From Rikenellaceae bacterium (GTDB taxonomy: Bacteria > Bacteroidota > Bacteroidia > Bacteroidales > Rikenellaceae), in contig SUZK01000004.1 of NCBI GenBank assembly GCA_015059955.1, forward strand, positions 173,733 through 237,732: 64,000 nt of DNA, written 5' to 3'. The first letter of the stretch is position 1. Every line of letters begins with the position of its first letter. The position numbers were made by a program, and so were the translations under genes. Below are positions 53,367 to 62,003 of this stretch, piece after piece. The notes beneath the pieces are model-generated. The model saw only the letters and a list, made by a program, of their open reading frames with translations, made no database searches and had not been told where the DNA came from.

Positions 53367-54947
53367 TTAAAAAGCGGACACGGCGCGCACATAGTTGAAG
53401 TTGTCCTTAATGCTGAGGTCGGTGTAGCCACTGCTCATATTGACACCCCACGCGCAGAACTTAGGATTGTTTTCATCCTCCGTTGACGACCAATACCAAT
53501 AATCATCAAGTCCAGTCCCATATTCAGCCAGTGTGGAATTAATCGCTGACTCATTATTTAATATAGCCTCTAACTCATCTATCGCTGGCAGATACCAATC
53601 TGCGCCCTTATTGCGACACCAAACAAAGGCGGGATATTGGTCGCTATTACCTCCTTGCATCACCTTATCGGTATTCGCCTTGCCATCACTCTTATCTGTC
53701 AAACCTAATGCAATTTCCCTTGCATATTGCTTATCAGTACACCACTGTAAGTGTGCTTCATCCAACGATACTATCTTGCCATGACGACCATTATCCCATA
53801 CCTCGAAGACAACACCCTGCTTGCCATTCTCATTGTATAGGTCACCAACCTTATATGGGGCAGAGGTTTCTGGCAATGCTTCACTCTCTGTGTTTTTTTC
53901 TTCTTTATTATCACCAAAAATAAACCACGCGCCACCACCAATTAGCAACAAGATAAGGAGCCACATCCACCAACGGTGCTTCTTTTGTTTGGGCTTATCT
54001 TCGTTGCTTTCACGTTTGGGTGCGGGTGTCTGAGGGGCAATCTTCGTCTTCTCCGACTCATCGGCAAGCACCGCAACAATAGGCTCTTCGTTATCCAACA
54101 ATGCCAAGAAATCCTTTATAGTATGCGGTCTATCCTTGCGCAAGTAGGACATCGACTTTGCAATAGTCTCGCGGATGTTTAACGACATATCTGTCGGGAA
54201 GACAATACCCTCCTCGGGAATATCGGTAGCCTGAGGTGGTACATTGCCTGTAACGAGGTAGTACAATGTAGCACCCAACGAGTAGATATCTGTCTCGGGC
54301 GAGAAGCGATTAACACCGCCCTGCTTATACTGCTCCATAGGGGCGTAGCCATGGCTGACACCTACGGGTGTCGTAGAGGTAGCCTCACCACTTGTGGCAT
54401 CGTAGTGCTTCGAGAGGCCGAAGTCAATCAATATTGCGCGGTCATCCTTCGAGCGCACCATGATATTGCCCGGCTTAACGTCGAGGTGCATTATCTGCTG
54501 CTCGTGGATATGCTCCAATGCCGAGGCAACTTGCTTAATGTAACCCACAGCGACATCCTCGCTCAGCGCGCCGCTCCCCTTGACAATACTGCTCAACGAC
54601 TCACCCTCGATATACTCCATAACGTAGTAGCACGTATTGTTCTCCTCAAAGACGTCGTGGATGGGGATAATATTTGCGTGGTTGAGCGTGGCAATAGTCT
54701 GTGCCTCCTTGACGAACTTGGCCTTAAACTTGCCCATCATCTCGCCAAAGCCATCCGATGACAGAGTCAGAGCGCCAGTGTCGCCATCGCGCTTATAATA
54801 GTCTTTGGGGAAAAACTCCTTGATACATACTCGGCGATGTAGGCTAACCTGCTCGGCGAGGTATGTCACGCCGAAGCCTCCACGACCTAAGGTCTCGATA
54901 ATACGATAGCTGCCGCCATGTAGGAGTGTGCCACCTTGTAGTTGCAT
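53367..54947 (-). CDS. Transmembrane Ser/Thr protein kinase with extracytoplasmic FISUMP-like domain
   Basis: A Hanks-type kinase occupies about residues 13-280: glycine loop LGRGGFGVTYLAE, Lys in VCIKEFF, HLDVKPGNIMV (with the catalytic Asp) and LIDFGLSKHYD. A basic linker is followed by one membrane segment (about 325-345, WWMWLLILLLIGGGAWFIFG). The outer part (about 365-526) is an Lcl_C/FISUMP-like domain with GVVFEVWDNGRHGKIVSLDEAH, WCRNKGADWYLPAIDEL and YWYWSSTEDENN. This kinase-TM-sensor layout resembles PknB-type receptors, with the outer domain probably sensing an envelope signal. The domain is shared with the lipoprotein at 13701. Confidence 0.9.
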   Translation of the reverse strand: MQLQGGTLLHGGSYRIIETLGRGGFGVTYLAEQVSLHRRVCIKEFFPKDYYKRDGDTGALTLSSDGFGEMMGKFKAKFVKEAQTIATLNHANIIPIHDVFEENNTCYYVMEYIEGESLSSIVKGSGALSEDVAVGYIKQVASALEHIHEQQIMHLDVKPGNIMVRSKDDRAILIDFGLSKHYDATSGEATSTTPVGVSHGYAPMEQYKQGGVNRFSPETDIYSLGATLYYLVTGNVPPQATDIPEEGIVFPTDMSLNIRETIAKSMSYLRKDRPHTIKDFLALLDNEEPIVAVLADESEKTKIAPQTPAPKRESNEDKPKQKKHRWWMWLLILLLIGGGAWFIFGDNKEEKNTESEALPETSAPYKVGDLYNENGKQGVVFEVWDNGRHGKIVSLDEAHLQWCTDKQYAREIALGLTDKSDGKANTDKVMQGGNSDQYPAFVWCRNKGADWYLPAIDELEAILNNESAINSTLAEYGTGLDDYWYWSSTEDENNPKFCAWGVNMSSGYTDLSIKDNFNYVRAVSAF

Positions 54948-54974
54948 AGCTCTTCAATTAGTAGTTTGCAACAC

Positions 54975-54982
54975 CAAAGTTA
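54975..54982 (-). promoter_or_regulatory. -7 element TAACTTTG of the kinase gene
   Basis: Minus-strand TAACTTTG lies 27 bases before the kinase ATG at 54947. Confidence 0.6.
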
Positions 54983-55046
54983 GCAAATTATTCCCACTCG
55001 CACAAAAAAATGTCGGCAAATCATTTGCAAAGTAGAAAATAATCTC

Positions 55047-55054
55047 TACCTTTG
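55047..55054 (+). promoter_or_regulatory. -7 element TACCTTTG of the TetR-efflux operon
   Basis: TACCTTTG abuts the large palindrome that starts at 55055, so a repressor on the palindrome would cover the transcription start. Confidence 0.65.
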
Positions 55055-55083
55055 TTAACAGAATTGTTAAACAAGGCTGTTAA
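55055..55083 (+). promoter_or_regulatory. 29-bp palindromic operator of the TetR regulator
   Basis: The outer arms TTAACAG (55055-55061) and CTGTTAA (55077-55083) and the inner arms TTGTT and AACAA around a central A form a 29-bp dyad with only one two-base gap mismatched on each side. Its place at the transcription start and ahead of the tetR ATG suggests autorepression. Confidence 0.7.
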
Positions 55084-55086
55084 ATT

Positions 55087-55719
55087 ATGAAAAATAGCAA
55101 TAACACAGAGCGACAAAACAAAGAGCATGAGATACTTGCAGCGGCCGAACAGGAGTTTTTATCAAAGGGCTTCGACGGTGCACGCACAACATCCATAGCT
55201 CAGGCTGCCGGTGTGACACACGCCATGCTACACTACTACTTCCGCACCAAGGAGCAGCTCTTCGAGCGTATCGTTGACGATAAGTTCGCCCAGATGTCGC
55301 ACTCGATGTTCGCCATATTGGGTGACCCCTCGCTGCCAGTTGTTGAGCGCCTCAGGGGTGGCATAGCTGCCCACTTCGACTTTATTGCCGAGAACCCGCA
55401 GCTGCCACGCTTTATGATAAACGAAATCGTATCGCGCCCCGAACGCTACGAGGTGCTATACAAGCGCGCCAGCGCGATAATAGACAACCTATACAAGGGC
55501 TTGCAGGGGGAGATAGACAGCGCCGCCGAGCGAGGCGAGATAGAGCGTATCGATGTGCGAATGCTCTTTATAAGCATAATGTCGCTCAACGTCTTCACCT
55601 TCGTGGCATATCCCTTTATGGAGCCACTTATGGGTGAGCTGATGGCCGACCGCGACCGCTTCCTCGCCGAGCGCAAGGCCGAGAATATAGAGACCATAAT
55701 GCGAAGATTAAAACGATAA
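55087..55719 (+). CDS. TetR family transcriptional regulator
   Basis: The 210-residue protein has the N-terminal helix-turn-helix (about residues 25-62: GARTTSIAQAAGVTHAMLHYYFRTKEQLF) and an all-helical ligand-binding half. It heads an operon with a TolC, an HlyD adaptor and two ABC ATPase/permease pairs, the same gene logic as CecR (YbiH) with YbhGFSR in E. coli. The palindrome in front suggests it represses itself and the pump. Ligand unknown. Confidence 0.92.
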   Translation: MKNSNNTERQNKEHEILAAAEQEFLSKGFDGARTTSIAQAAGVTHAMLHYYFRTKEQLFERIVDDKFAQMSHSMFAILGDPSLPVVERLRGGIAAHFDFIAENPQLPRFMINEIVSRPERYEVLYKRASAIIDNLYKGLQGEIDSAAERGEIERIDVRMLFISIMSLNVFTFVAYPFMEPLMGELMADRDRFLAERKAENIETIMRRLKR

Positions 55720-55725
55720 CGAGCC

Positions 55726-57003
55726 ATGAAACGACTTTTACTCACACTGCTTGCTGTCGCCACGGTGGTGTGCGCAGGTGCTCAGTCGCTTGAGGAGTGC
55801 CGAGCCTTGGCGCGCGACCACTACCCTGAGATTGCGCAGTACGACCTAATAAACCAGACCGAGCAGTACAACATCTCGAATGCTGCGCGTGCATGGATAC
55901 CTCAGGTGTCGGTATCGGCACAGGCGACATACCAGTCGGCGACACCCACCTACCCTGAGGCCTTCAGCGCCATACTCACCGCCAATGGTATCGAGATGGC
56001 AGGCATACGCAACGACCAGTATAAGGTGGCGGTAGATGTGTCGCAAAATATCTGGGATGGTGGTCTGAGCAAGGCAAACAAGGCGATAGCCACGGCCGAG
56101 GCTGAGGAGCAGCGCCGCCGTGTGGATGTGTCGCTCTACGACCTACAATCGCGTGTCGACAACCTATACTTCGGCATCTTGCTTCTCGACGAGCGCATGG
56201 CGCAGACCGAGACACTTATCAGCGTGCTCGATAGCAACCTCGCGCGTATGCGTGCGTACTATAATAATGGTGTCGCTATGCAGGCCGATGTTGACGCCAT
56301 CGAGGCGGAGCTGCTCACCGCGAAGCAGACACGTGGGCAGATAGAGTCGTCGCGCGCGAGCTACCGCCGAATGTTGGAGGTCTTCATAGGTCAGCCCCTC
56401 AGCGATGCCACGTTGCAGCGCCCCGCGATGCCCACCATCGAGAGTCGCACGTCGGCACGCCCAGAGCTAATGATGTTCGATGCGCAGGAGAGCCGCTTGG
56501 AGGCGCAGCGCAACGCCATAAACAGCTCTGTCATGCCTCGCTTCAGTGCCTTTGCGCAGGGCTACTACGGCTACCCAGGTATGGATATGTTCAAGAGCAT
56601 GATGTCGCCAACATGGTCGCTCAACGCCATCATCGGCGTGCGTATGTCGTGGAACATAGGGGCATTCTACACCAAGAAGAACAACCTTCAAAAGATAGAT
56701 GTGGCACAGCGCCAGGTCGCCGTACAGCGCGATGTCTTCCTCTTCAACAGCGAGATGCAGAGCGTGCAGTATGATGGCGAGATAGCGCGTCTGAGGAGCG
56801 CTGTCGAGGATGACGACCGCATCGTCGAGCTACGACAGAATGTGCGTAGGGCGGCGGAGTCGCAGTTGGACAATGGTGTTATAGATGCCACGGACCTACT
56901 GCGTAAAATCACCGACGAGACGGCGGCGATGCTCCAGCGTAGCACCCACGAGATAGAGCTACTTCAAGCAACATATGGACTTAAAACAGTATTAAATCAA
57001 TAG
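55726..57003 (+). CDS. TolC family outer membrane efflux protein
   Basis: A signal peptide (MKRLLLTLLAVATVVCAGAQ) leads a 425-residue TolC-type channel with a repeated long-helix layout: SLEECRALARDHYPEIAQYDL at the start and repeated alpha stretches (e.g. QEIAR..., SRLEAQRNAINSSVMPRFSAFAQ). It forms the outer membrane exit duct. It begins 6 bases after tetR and is followed 3 bases later by the adaptor. Confidence 0.93.
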   Translation: MKRLLLTLLAVATVVCAGAQSLEECRALARDHYPEIAQYDLINQTEQYNISNAARAWIPQVSVSAQATYQSATPTYPEAFSAILTANGIEMAGIRNDQYKVAVDVSQNIWDGGLSKANKAIATAEAEEQRRRVDVSLYDLQSRVDNLYFGILLLDERMAQTETLISVLDSNLARMRAYYNNGVAMQADVDAIEAELLTAKQTRGQIESSRASYRRMLEVFIGQPLSDATLQRPAMPTIESRTSARPELMMFDAQESRLEAQRNAINSSVMPRFSAFAQGYYGYPGMDMFKSMMSPTWSLNAIIGVRMSWNIGAFYTKKNNLQKIDVAQRQVAVQRDVFLFNSEMQSVQYDGEIARLRSAVEDDDRIVELRQNVRRAAESQLDNGVIDATDLLRKITDETAAMLQRSTHEIELLQATYGLKTVLNQ

Positions 57004-57006
57004 CGT

Positions 57007-57891
57007 ATGAAACGACTTGGATATATCGCCTTGGCGCTACTTGCAGTGTCGTGTGGCGAGGAGACAAACTATGATGCACAGGGCACCTTCGAGGCTACCG
57101 AGGTGGTGGTATCTGCCGAGGCCTCAGGACGCATCCTCAACCTCGATGTCGAGGAGGGCATGCCCGTAGAGAAGGGAGATATCGTAGGTACTATCGACAC
57201 CATGCAGCTGCACCTACAACGCAAGCAGCTTGTGGCACAGCGCGAGGCGCTACTCGGCTCACGCCCCGATATCAAGAAGCAGGCGGCAGGCCTCCGCGAG
57301 CAGATAGCGACGCAGCGTAGCGAGCTTGCGCGTGTCGAGAATATGCTACGCGACGGCGCTGCGACAACAAAGCAGCGCGACGACCTCACGGCGAGCATCA
57401 CCCTGCTTGAGAGTCAGCTCGATGCCACACTCTCGACACTCAACAACAACACCGCAACCATAAATAGCAATGCCGAGGCGTTAGATGCGCAGATAGCTGC
57501 CCTCGAAGACCGCATCGCCAAGTGTCACATCGTGGCGCCGGCGAGTGGTACGGTGTTGGTCAAGTATGCCGAGGAGGGCGAGATTGCCGCTATGGGCAAA
57601 CCTCTATTTAAGGTTGCAAACCTCGACAACATCTACCTACGCGCCTACTTCACCTCCGACCAGCTCGCCGACATAGAGCTTGGTGACGAGGTCACCGTCA
57701 CTGCCGACTATGGCGACGACGAGCGCTTCGACTATAAGGGCCGCATATCGTGGATATCTTCCGAGAGCGAGTTTACACCCAAGACCATACAGACGAAGGA
57801 GTCACGCGCCAACCTTGTCTACGCTGTGAAGATTGCCGTCGAGAACGATGGCCGCCTCAAGATAGGCATGGCCGGCGAGGTAGTATTGTAG
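57007..57891 (+). CDS. HlyD family membrane fusion protein (lipoprotein)
   Basis: The 294-residue protein has an SPII signal (MKRLGYIALALLAVSCGEE), biotinyl-lipoyl-like halves (GRILNLDVEEGMPVEKGDIVGTID and IVAPASGTVLVKYAEEGEIA) around a coiled coil (about residues 75-165), and a beta-barrel part (ADIELGDEVTVTADYGDDERFDYKGRISWISSESEFTPKTIQTKE). That last motif is typical of the YbhG type. It bridges the ABC unit and the TolC pore. Confidence 0.94.
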   Translation: MKRLGYIALALLAVSCGEETNYDAQGTFEATEVVVSAEASGRILNLDVEEGMPVEKGDIVGTIDTMQLHLQRKQLVAQREALLGSRPDIKKQAAGLREQIATQRSELARVENMLRDGAATTKQRDDLTASITLLESQLDATLSTLNNNTATINSNAEALDAQIAALEDRIAKCHIVAPASGTVLVKYAEEGEIAAMGKPLFKVANLDNIYLRAYFTSDQLADIELGDEVTVTADYGDDERFDYKGRISWISSESEFTPKTIQTKESRANLVYAVKIAVENDGRLKIGMAGEVVL

Positions 57892-57892
57892 T

Positions 57893-58792
57893 ATGAATGC
57901 CATAGAGATATATAACCTCTCGAAGAGCTACGGCAAGGTGCGAGCACTCGATGGCGTCACGTTCAGCGTGCGCGAAGGTGAGCTGTTTGGACTTATAGGT
58001 CCCGATGGCGCAGGTAAAACCACGCTCTTTCGCCTGCTCACCACGCTGCTACGCCCCGATGCGGGTAGCGCCACTGTCGATGGCCACGACACGGTGAAGG
58101 AGTACCGTGCAATACGCTCGTGTGTGGGCTATATGCCTGGTCGCTTCTCGCTATATCCCGACTTGTCGGTGGAGGAGAACCTCGGCTTCTTTGCCGCCAT
58201 GTTTGGTGTTACAGTAGAGGAGTCGTACGACCTCATAGCACCGATATACAAGCAGATAGAGCCATTCCGCAAGCGCCGCGCTGGCAAGCTGTCGGGAGGT
58301 ATGAAGCAGAAACTCGCGCTGTCGTGTGCCCTTATACATCGCCCCAAGGTCTTGTTTCTTGACGAGCCTACGACGGGTGTAGATGCGGTGTCGCGTAGCG
58401 AGTTCTGGGATATGCTCGCAGGGCTTAAGGAGCGCGGCATAACTATCCTTGTGTCAACACCATATATGGACGAGGCATCGCGCTGTGACCGCATAGCGCT
58501 CTGCAACGAGGGGCGTATACTCGGCATCGACACCCCCGAAAATATCGTGCGTGGCTTCGAGAGCCCTCTCTACGGTGTCAGCGCCCGCAATATGTACGCT
58601 CTGCTCGATAGGGTGCGTGGCGTTGAGGGTGTCGTGGATTGCTACCCCTTTGGTGAGTACCACCACGTCGTTGTCGCCGATGGCTTCGATGTGGAGCTGC
58701 TGCGCGCGGCGTGCCACGACATCGAGGGCTTTAATATTGTTGAGGCTAAGCCTACCATCGAGGATATGTTTATTAAACTGATGAAGCGATGA
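57893..58792 (+). CDS. ABC-2 type exporter ATPase (first)
   Basis: The 299-residue ATPase has GPDGAGKTTLFRLL (Walker A), KLSGGMKQKLALSCALIHRPKVLFLDEP (signature and Walker B) and a C-terminal extra domain (about residues 220-299). It matches the first half of the E. coli YbhF protein, where two ATPase domains are fused; here they are separate genes. Its stop overlaps the next start by 4 bases. Confidence 0.95.
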   Translation: MNAIEIYNLSKSYGKVRALDGVTFSVREGELFGLIGPDGAGKTTLFRLLTTLLRPDAGSATVDGHDTVKEYRAIRSCVGYMPGRFSLYPDLSVEENLGFFAAMFGVTVEESYDLIAPIYKQIEPFRKRRAGKLSGGMKQKLALSCALIHRPKVLFLDEPTTGVDAVSRSEFWDMLAGLKERGITILVSTPYMDEASRCDRIALCNEGRILGIDTPENIVRGFESPLYGVSARNMYALLDRVRGVEGVVDCYPFGEYHHVVVADGFDVELLRAACHDIEGFNIVEAKPTIEDMFIKLMKR

Positions 58793-59529
58793 ACGATATA
58801 GTTATTTCGGTTAGAGAGCTTACCAAGCGCTTTGGCGCGTTTATGGCCGTCGACCGTATCTCGTTCGATGTGCATAGGGGCGAGATCTTCGGCTTCCTCG
58901 GCGCTAATGGCGCGGGTAAGACCACGGCGATGCGTATGCTCTGCGGCCTGAGCTACCCCACATCGGGTAGTGGTACTGTCGCGGGCTTCGACGTGATGCG
59001 CGAGGGCGAGAAGATAAAGCGCCATATAGGCTATATGAGCCAGCGCTTCTCGCTATATAACGACCTCACGGTATGGGAGAATATGCGCCTCTTTGCCGGC
59101 ATCTACGGCCTGTCAAAGCGCGATACCGAGGCACGCGCCACGGAGCTTCTCGACCGCCTTAATTTTAGCGCAGAGCGCAATACGCTCGTCGGCTCGTTGC
59201 CGTTAGGCTGGAAGCAGAAGCTGTCGTTTGCCGTAGCCACGATACACCGCCCCGAGGTGGTCTTCTTGGATGAGCCTACGGGAGGTGTCGACCCCGTTAC
59301 ACGCCGTCAGTTTTGGGAGATGATATACGAGGCTGCTGAGGGCGGCACAACCATCTTCGTCACGACACACTATATGGATGAGGCGGAGTACTGCTCGCGC
59401 GTATCTATCATGGTCGATGGTGAGGTGCGTGCCCTTGATACCCCCGCACGTCTGAAGGAGCAATTTGCCGCCGAGTCGATGGATGAGGTATTCCGCACGT
59501 TGGCACGTGGCGCACAGAGAGGAGAGTAA
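58789..59529 (+). CDS. ABC-2 type exporter ATPase (second)
   Basis: The 246-residue ATPase has GANGAGKTTAMRML (Walker A) and VVFLDEPTGGVDP (Walker B). The signature region reads SLPLGWKQKLSF instead of LSGGQ, the same deviation as in the second half of YbhF-type proteins. This suggests an asymmetric ATPase pair in which only one composite site is fully active. Confidence 0.94.
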   Translation: MNDIVISVRELTKRFGAFMAVDRISFDVHRGEIFGFLGANGAGKTTAMRMLCGLSYPTSGSGTVAGFDVMREGEKIKRHIGYMSQRFSLYNDLTVWENMRLFAGIYGLSKRDTEARATELLDRLNFSAERNTLVGSLPLGWKQKLSFAVATIHRPEVVFLDEPTGGVDPVTRRQFWEMIYEAAEGGTTIFVTTHYMDEAEYCSRVSIMVDGEVRALDTPARLKEQFAAESMDEVFRTLARGAQRGE

Positions 59530-59532
59530 GAT

Positions 59533-60627
59533 ATGAAACATAACTTTGGATCATTCGTCAAGAAGGAGTCGCTGCACATACTCCGCGATAAGCGCACGAT
59601 GCTCGTCGTCATGCTCATCCCCGTTGTGCTTATGGTATTGTTCGGCTTTGCCATATCTACCGAGGTTAACAACGTGAATGTTGCTGTCGTAGCGCCGGAG
59701 CGCACCGATGGCGTTAGCGACGCTGTGGAGCGCCTTGCTGAGAACGAGTACTTCACCTTCTGCGGGTATATCGACCATAGCGATATAGATAGGAAGTTAC
59801 GCACTGGTGAGGTGGGTGCCGTTGTGGTCTTTGCCCCCGACTTTGACCGCCGCGCTGCGCAGATGGCCGAGGGTGTGCCCACAAAACCCCTTATTCAGCT
59901 CGTCGTCGACGCCTCGAACATAAATACCGCAAGCTCCGCAACGGCATATATGCAGGGTGTGCTTCTCGGTACCCAGTCGCAGCAGTCGATGTTCGAGACC
60001 CGCATGATGTTCAACCCACAGATGAAGTCGGCCTATAACTTCGTGCCTGGCATCATGGGACTTATCTTCATCTTGGTATGCGCGATGATGACCTCCGTAT
60101 CCATCGTGCGCGAGAAGGAGACGGGCACTATGGAGGTGCTTTTAGTCTCGCCTGTGCGCCCAGTGAAGATTATCTTTGCTAAGATGATACCATACTTTGC
60201 TATCTCGTGTGTCGTTTTAGTAACCATCTTACTCTTGGCACGATACCTCCTCGGTGTGCCGATGACGGGTGGCGTGTGGGGAATCTTCTCACTCTCGCTA
60301 CTATACCTGATGCTATCGCTGTCGCTCGGTCTGCTTGTCTCGACTATCGCCAAGACACAGATGGCGGCGTTGCTTATCTCGGCGATGGTGATGATGATGC
60401 CAATCCTCATGCTTTCGGGAATGCTTTTCCCCATCGAGAACCTGCCGATGTTCTTCCAGGTGGTGTCGAATATAGTGCCTGCAAGGTGGTATATCGACGC
60501 TGTGCGTAAGATGATGATTCAGGGATTGCCCATTGTCGCCGTATGGAAGAATTGCGCCATACTGCTCGGCATGACGGTGGTGATATTGGGCGTGTCACTC
60601 AAGAAGTTTAACGATAAATTGGAGTAG
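59533..60627 (+). CDS. ABC-2 type exporter permease (first, YbhS-like)
   Basis: The 364-residue membrane protein has an N-terminal anchor (about 20-42), a large extracytoplasmic domain and about five C-terminal helices, e.g. FVPGIMGLIFILVCAMMTS, the conserved VREKETGTMEVLLVSPVRP and ALLISAMVMMMPILMLSGMLFP. The layout is that of ABC2_membrane_3 permeases. It is 3 bases from the ATPase and the next permease. Confidence 0.94.
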   Translation: MKHNFGSFVKKESLHILRDKRTMLVVMLIPVVLMVLFGFAISTEVNNVNVAVVAPERTDGVSDAVERLAENEYFTFCGYIDHSDIDRKLRTGEVGAVVVFAPDFDRRAAQMAEGVPTKPLIQLVVDASNINTASSATAYMQGVLLGTQSQQSMFETRMMFNPQMKSAYNFVPGIMGLIFILVCAMMTSVSIVREKETGTMEVLLVSPVRPVKIIFAKMIPYFAISCVVLVTILLLARYLLGVPMTGGVWGIFSLSLLYLMLSLSLGLLVSTIAKTQMAALLISAMVMMMPILMLSGMLFPIENLPMFFQVVSNIVPARWYIDAVRKMMIQGLPIVAVWKNCAILLGMTVVILGVSLKKFNDKLE

Positions 60628-60630
60628 GGT

Positions 60631-61734
60631 ATGCGAACGTTTATAGTGCTTTTACAAAAGGAGTTCTTGCAGATTAGGCGCAACTCGTTTCTGCCCAAGC
60701 TTATTATCGCCTTCCCGATAATGGTCATGCTGCTTATGCCGCTTATTATGACCATGGATGTCCGCAATGTGAATGTCGCCATTGTCGACCTCGACCGCTC
60801 GACCACCTCGCAGCGTATAGCATCGCATATCGACGCCTCGGAGTACCTCTCGTTAGGCCTTGCCACGTCGGAGTACGACGAGGCACTGAGTGCCTTGGAG
60901 CGTGGCGATATAGATGTTATCGTGCAGATTCCCGATTGCTTCGAGCACGATATGACTACCGCGACGCCCGAGCGTATAAGCATCACCGCCAACGCCGTGA
61001 ATGCCACCAAGGGCGGTATCGGCATGCAGTATGTGGTGCAGTCTATTGGCCATACGCTCGCGGAGCTACGTGGCGAGAACGACGCTACGCCAGTGTCGGA
61101 GATGGTGACCATCGAGAACCGCTATAACCCGACACTCAACTACCGCCACTATATGATACCGGCGCTGATGATAATCCTCTTCATCCTTATATGTGGCTTC
61201 CTGCCTGCGCTGAGCATCGTTGGTGAGAAGGAGAGTGGCTCTATCGAGCAGATTAACGTCACGCCCATCTCGCGCTTTACATTCACACTTGCCAAGCTCG
61301 TGCCCTACTGGATTATAGGCCTCTTTGTGGTTACGGTGGCTATGCTTGTGGCCTACTTGGTCTATGGCCTTGCGCCTACGGGCTCGGTGTGGACAATATA
61401 CCTTGGCGCTATGCTCTTTATTCTCACCATCTCGGGCTTCAGCCTTACGATAGCCAACTTCTCGGAGACGATGCAGCAGACGATGTTCGTGATGTTCTTC
61501 TTCATCATGATTTTTATGCTGATGAGTGGTCTGCTGACACCTATCGACTCTATGCCCGAGTGGGCACAGCGCTTCACGCTGATACTCCCTCCACGCTACT
61601 ATATCGAGATTTTGCGCTCGGTATATCTGAAGGGTACATCTATCGCGGAGCTGTGGACTAACTTTGCTGCCTTAGGTGGTTTCGCCCTCTTCTTTAACAC
61701 CCTCGCGGCACTCACCTATAAGAAGCGCTCGTAG
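60631..61734 (+). CDS. ABC-2 type exporter permease (second, YbhR-like)
   Basis: The 367-residue protein resembles its neighbour: an N-terminal anchor (about 21-43), an external domain with VRNVNVAIVDLDRSTTSQR, then HYMIPALMIILFILICGFLPALSIVGEKESGSIEQINVTPI and MFFFIMIFMLMSGLLTPIDSMPEWAQ. Together they form the heterodimeric membrane part of the pump. It is the last gene of the operon. Confidence 0.94.
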   Translation: MRTFIVLLQKEFLQIRRNSFLPKLIIAFPIMVMLLMPLIMTMDVRNVNVAIVDLDRSTTSQRIASHIDASEYLSLGLATSEYDEALSALERGDIDVIVQIPDCFEHDMTTATPERISITANAVNATKGGIGMQYVVQSIGHTLAELRGENDATPVSEMVTIENRYNPTLNYRHYMIPALMIILFILICGFLPALSIVGEKESGSIEQINVTPISRFTFTLAKLVPYWIIGLFVVTVAMLVAYLVYGLAPTGSVWTIYLGAMLFILTISGFSLTIANFSETMQQTMFVMFFFIMIFMLMSGLLTPIDSMPEWAQRFTLILPPRYYIEILRSVYLKGTSIAELWTNFAALGGFALFFNTLAALTYKKRS

Positions 61735-61773
61735 GGGCTCACCTCATTTGGTATGGCGATATCGGGGCTACGT

Positions 61774-61950
61774 CTAAGCGAATAGACGTTTGTGTATCCA
61801 CTGGAATAGAAGGGCCGAAGGTATGGTGACGGCGAAGTATAATACTAATAATATGGCAAGTCCGGTGGTATATTGCCAATCGCTGCCGATGCCAAATAGC
61901 GCCATCACATCGTTGTCTAAGGCCACCTTTCGCACAACAAATTCACTTTT
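61774..61950 (-). pseudogene. C-terminal remnant of a membrane protein, or a 43-residue small membrane protein
   Basis: Minus-strand codons from 61950 to the stop at 61774 read KSEFVVRKVALDNDVMALFGIG, then SDWQYTTGLAILLVLYFAVT and IPSALLFQWIHKRLFA. It looks like a real membrane helix with a basic end. Open frame is blocked upstream by a stop at 61951-61953. An ATG at 61905 would give 43 residues. Either a decayed gene 3' end or a small protein; the family is not recognised. Confidence 0.4.
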
Positions 61951-61959
61951 TTAGTGAAT
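61941..61959. promoter_or_regulatory. Perfect palindrome upstream of higBA, candidate operator
   Basis: ATTCACT and AGTGAAT (61941-61947 with 61953-61959) flank five T. The 19-bp dyad covers the -33 region of the higBA promoter, where HigA repressors usually bind. Confidence 0.6.
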
Positions 61960-61975
61960 ATCTCGAAAATAGTAT

Positions 61976-61983
61976 TATCTTTG
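61976..61983 (+). promoter_or_regulatory. -7 element TATCTTTG of higBA
   Basis: TATCTTTG lies about 20 bases before the higB ATG at 62004. Confidence 0.7.
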
Positions 61984-62003
61984 CATCGTAATAGAGTGCG
62001 ATA

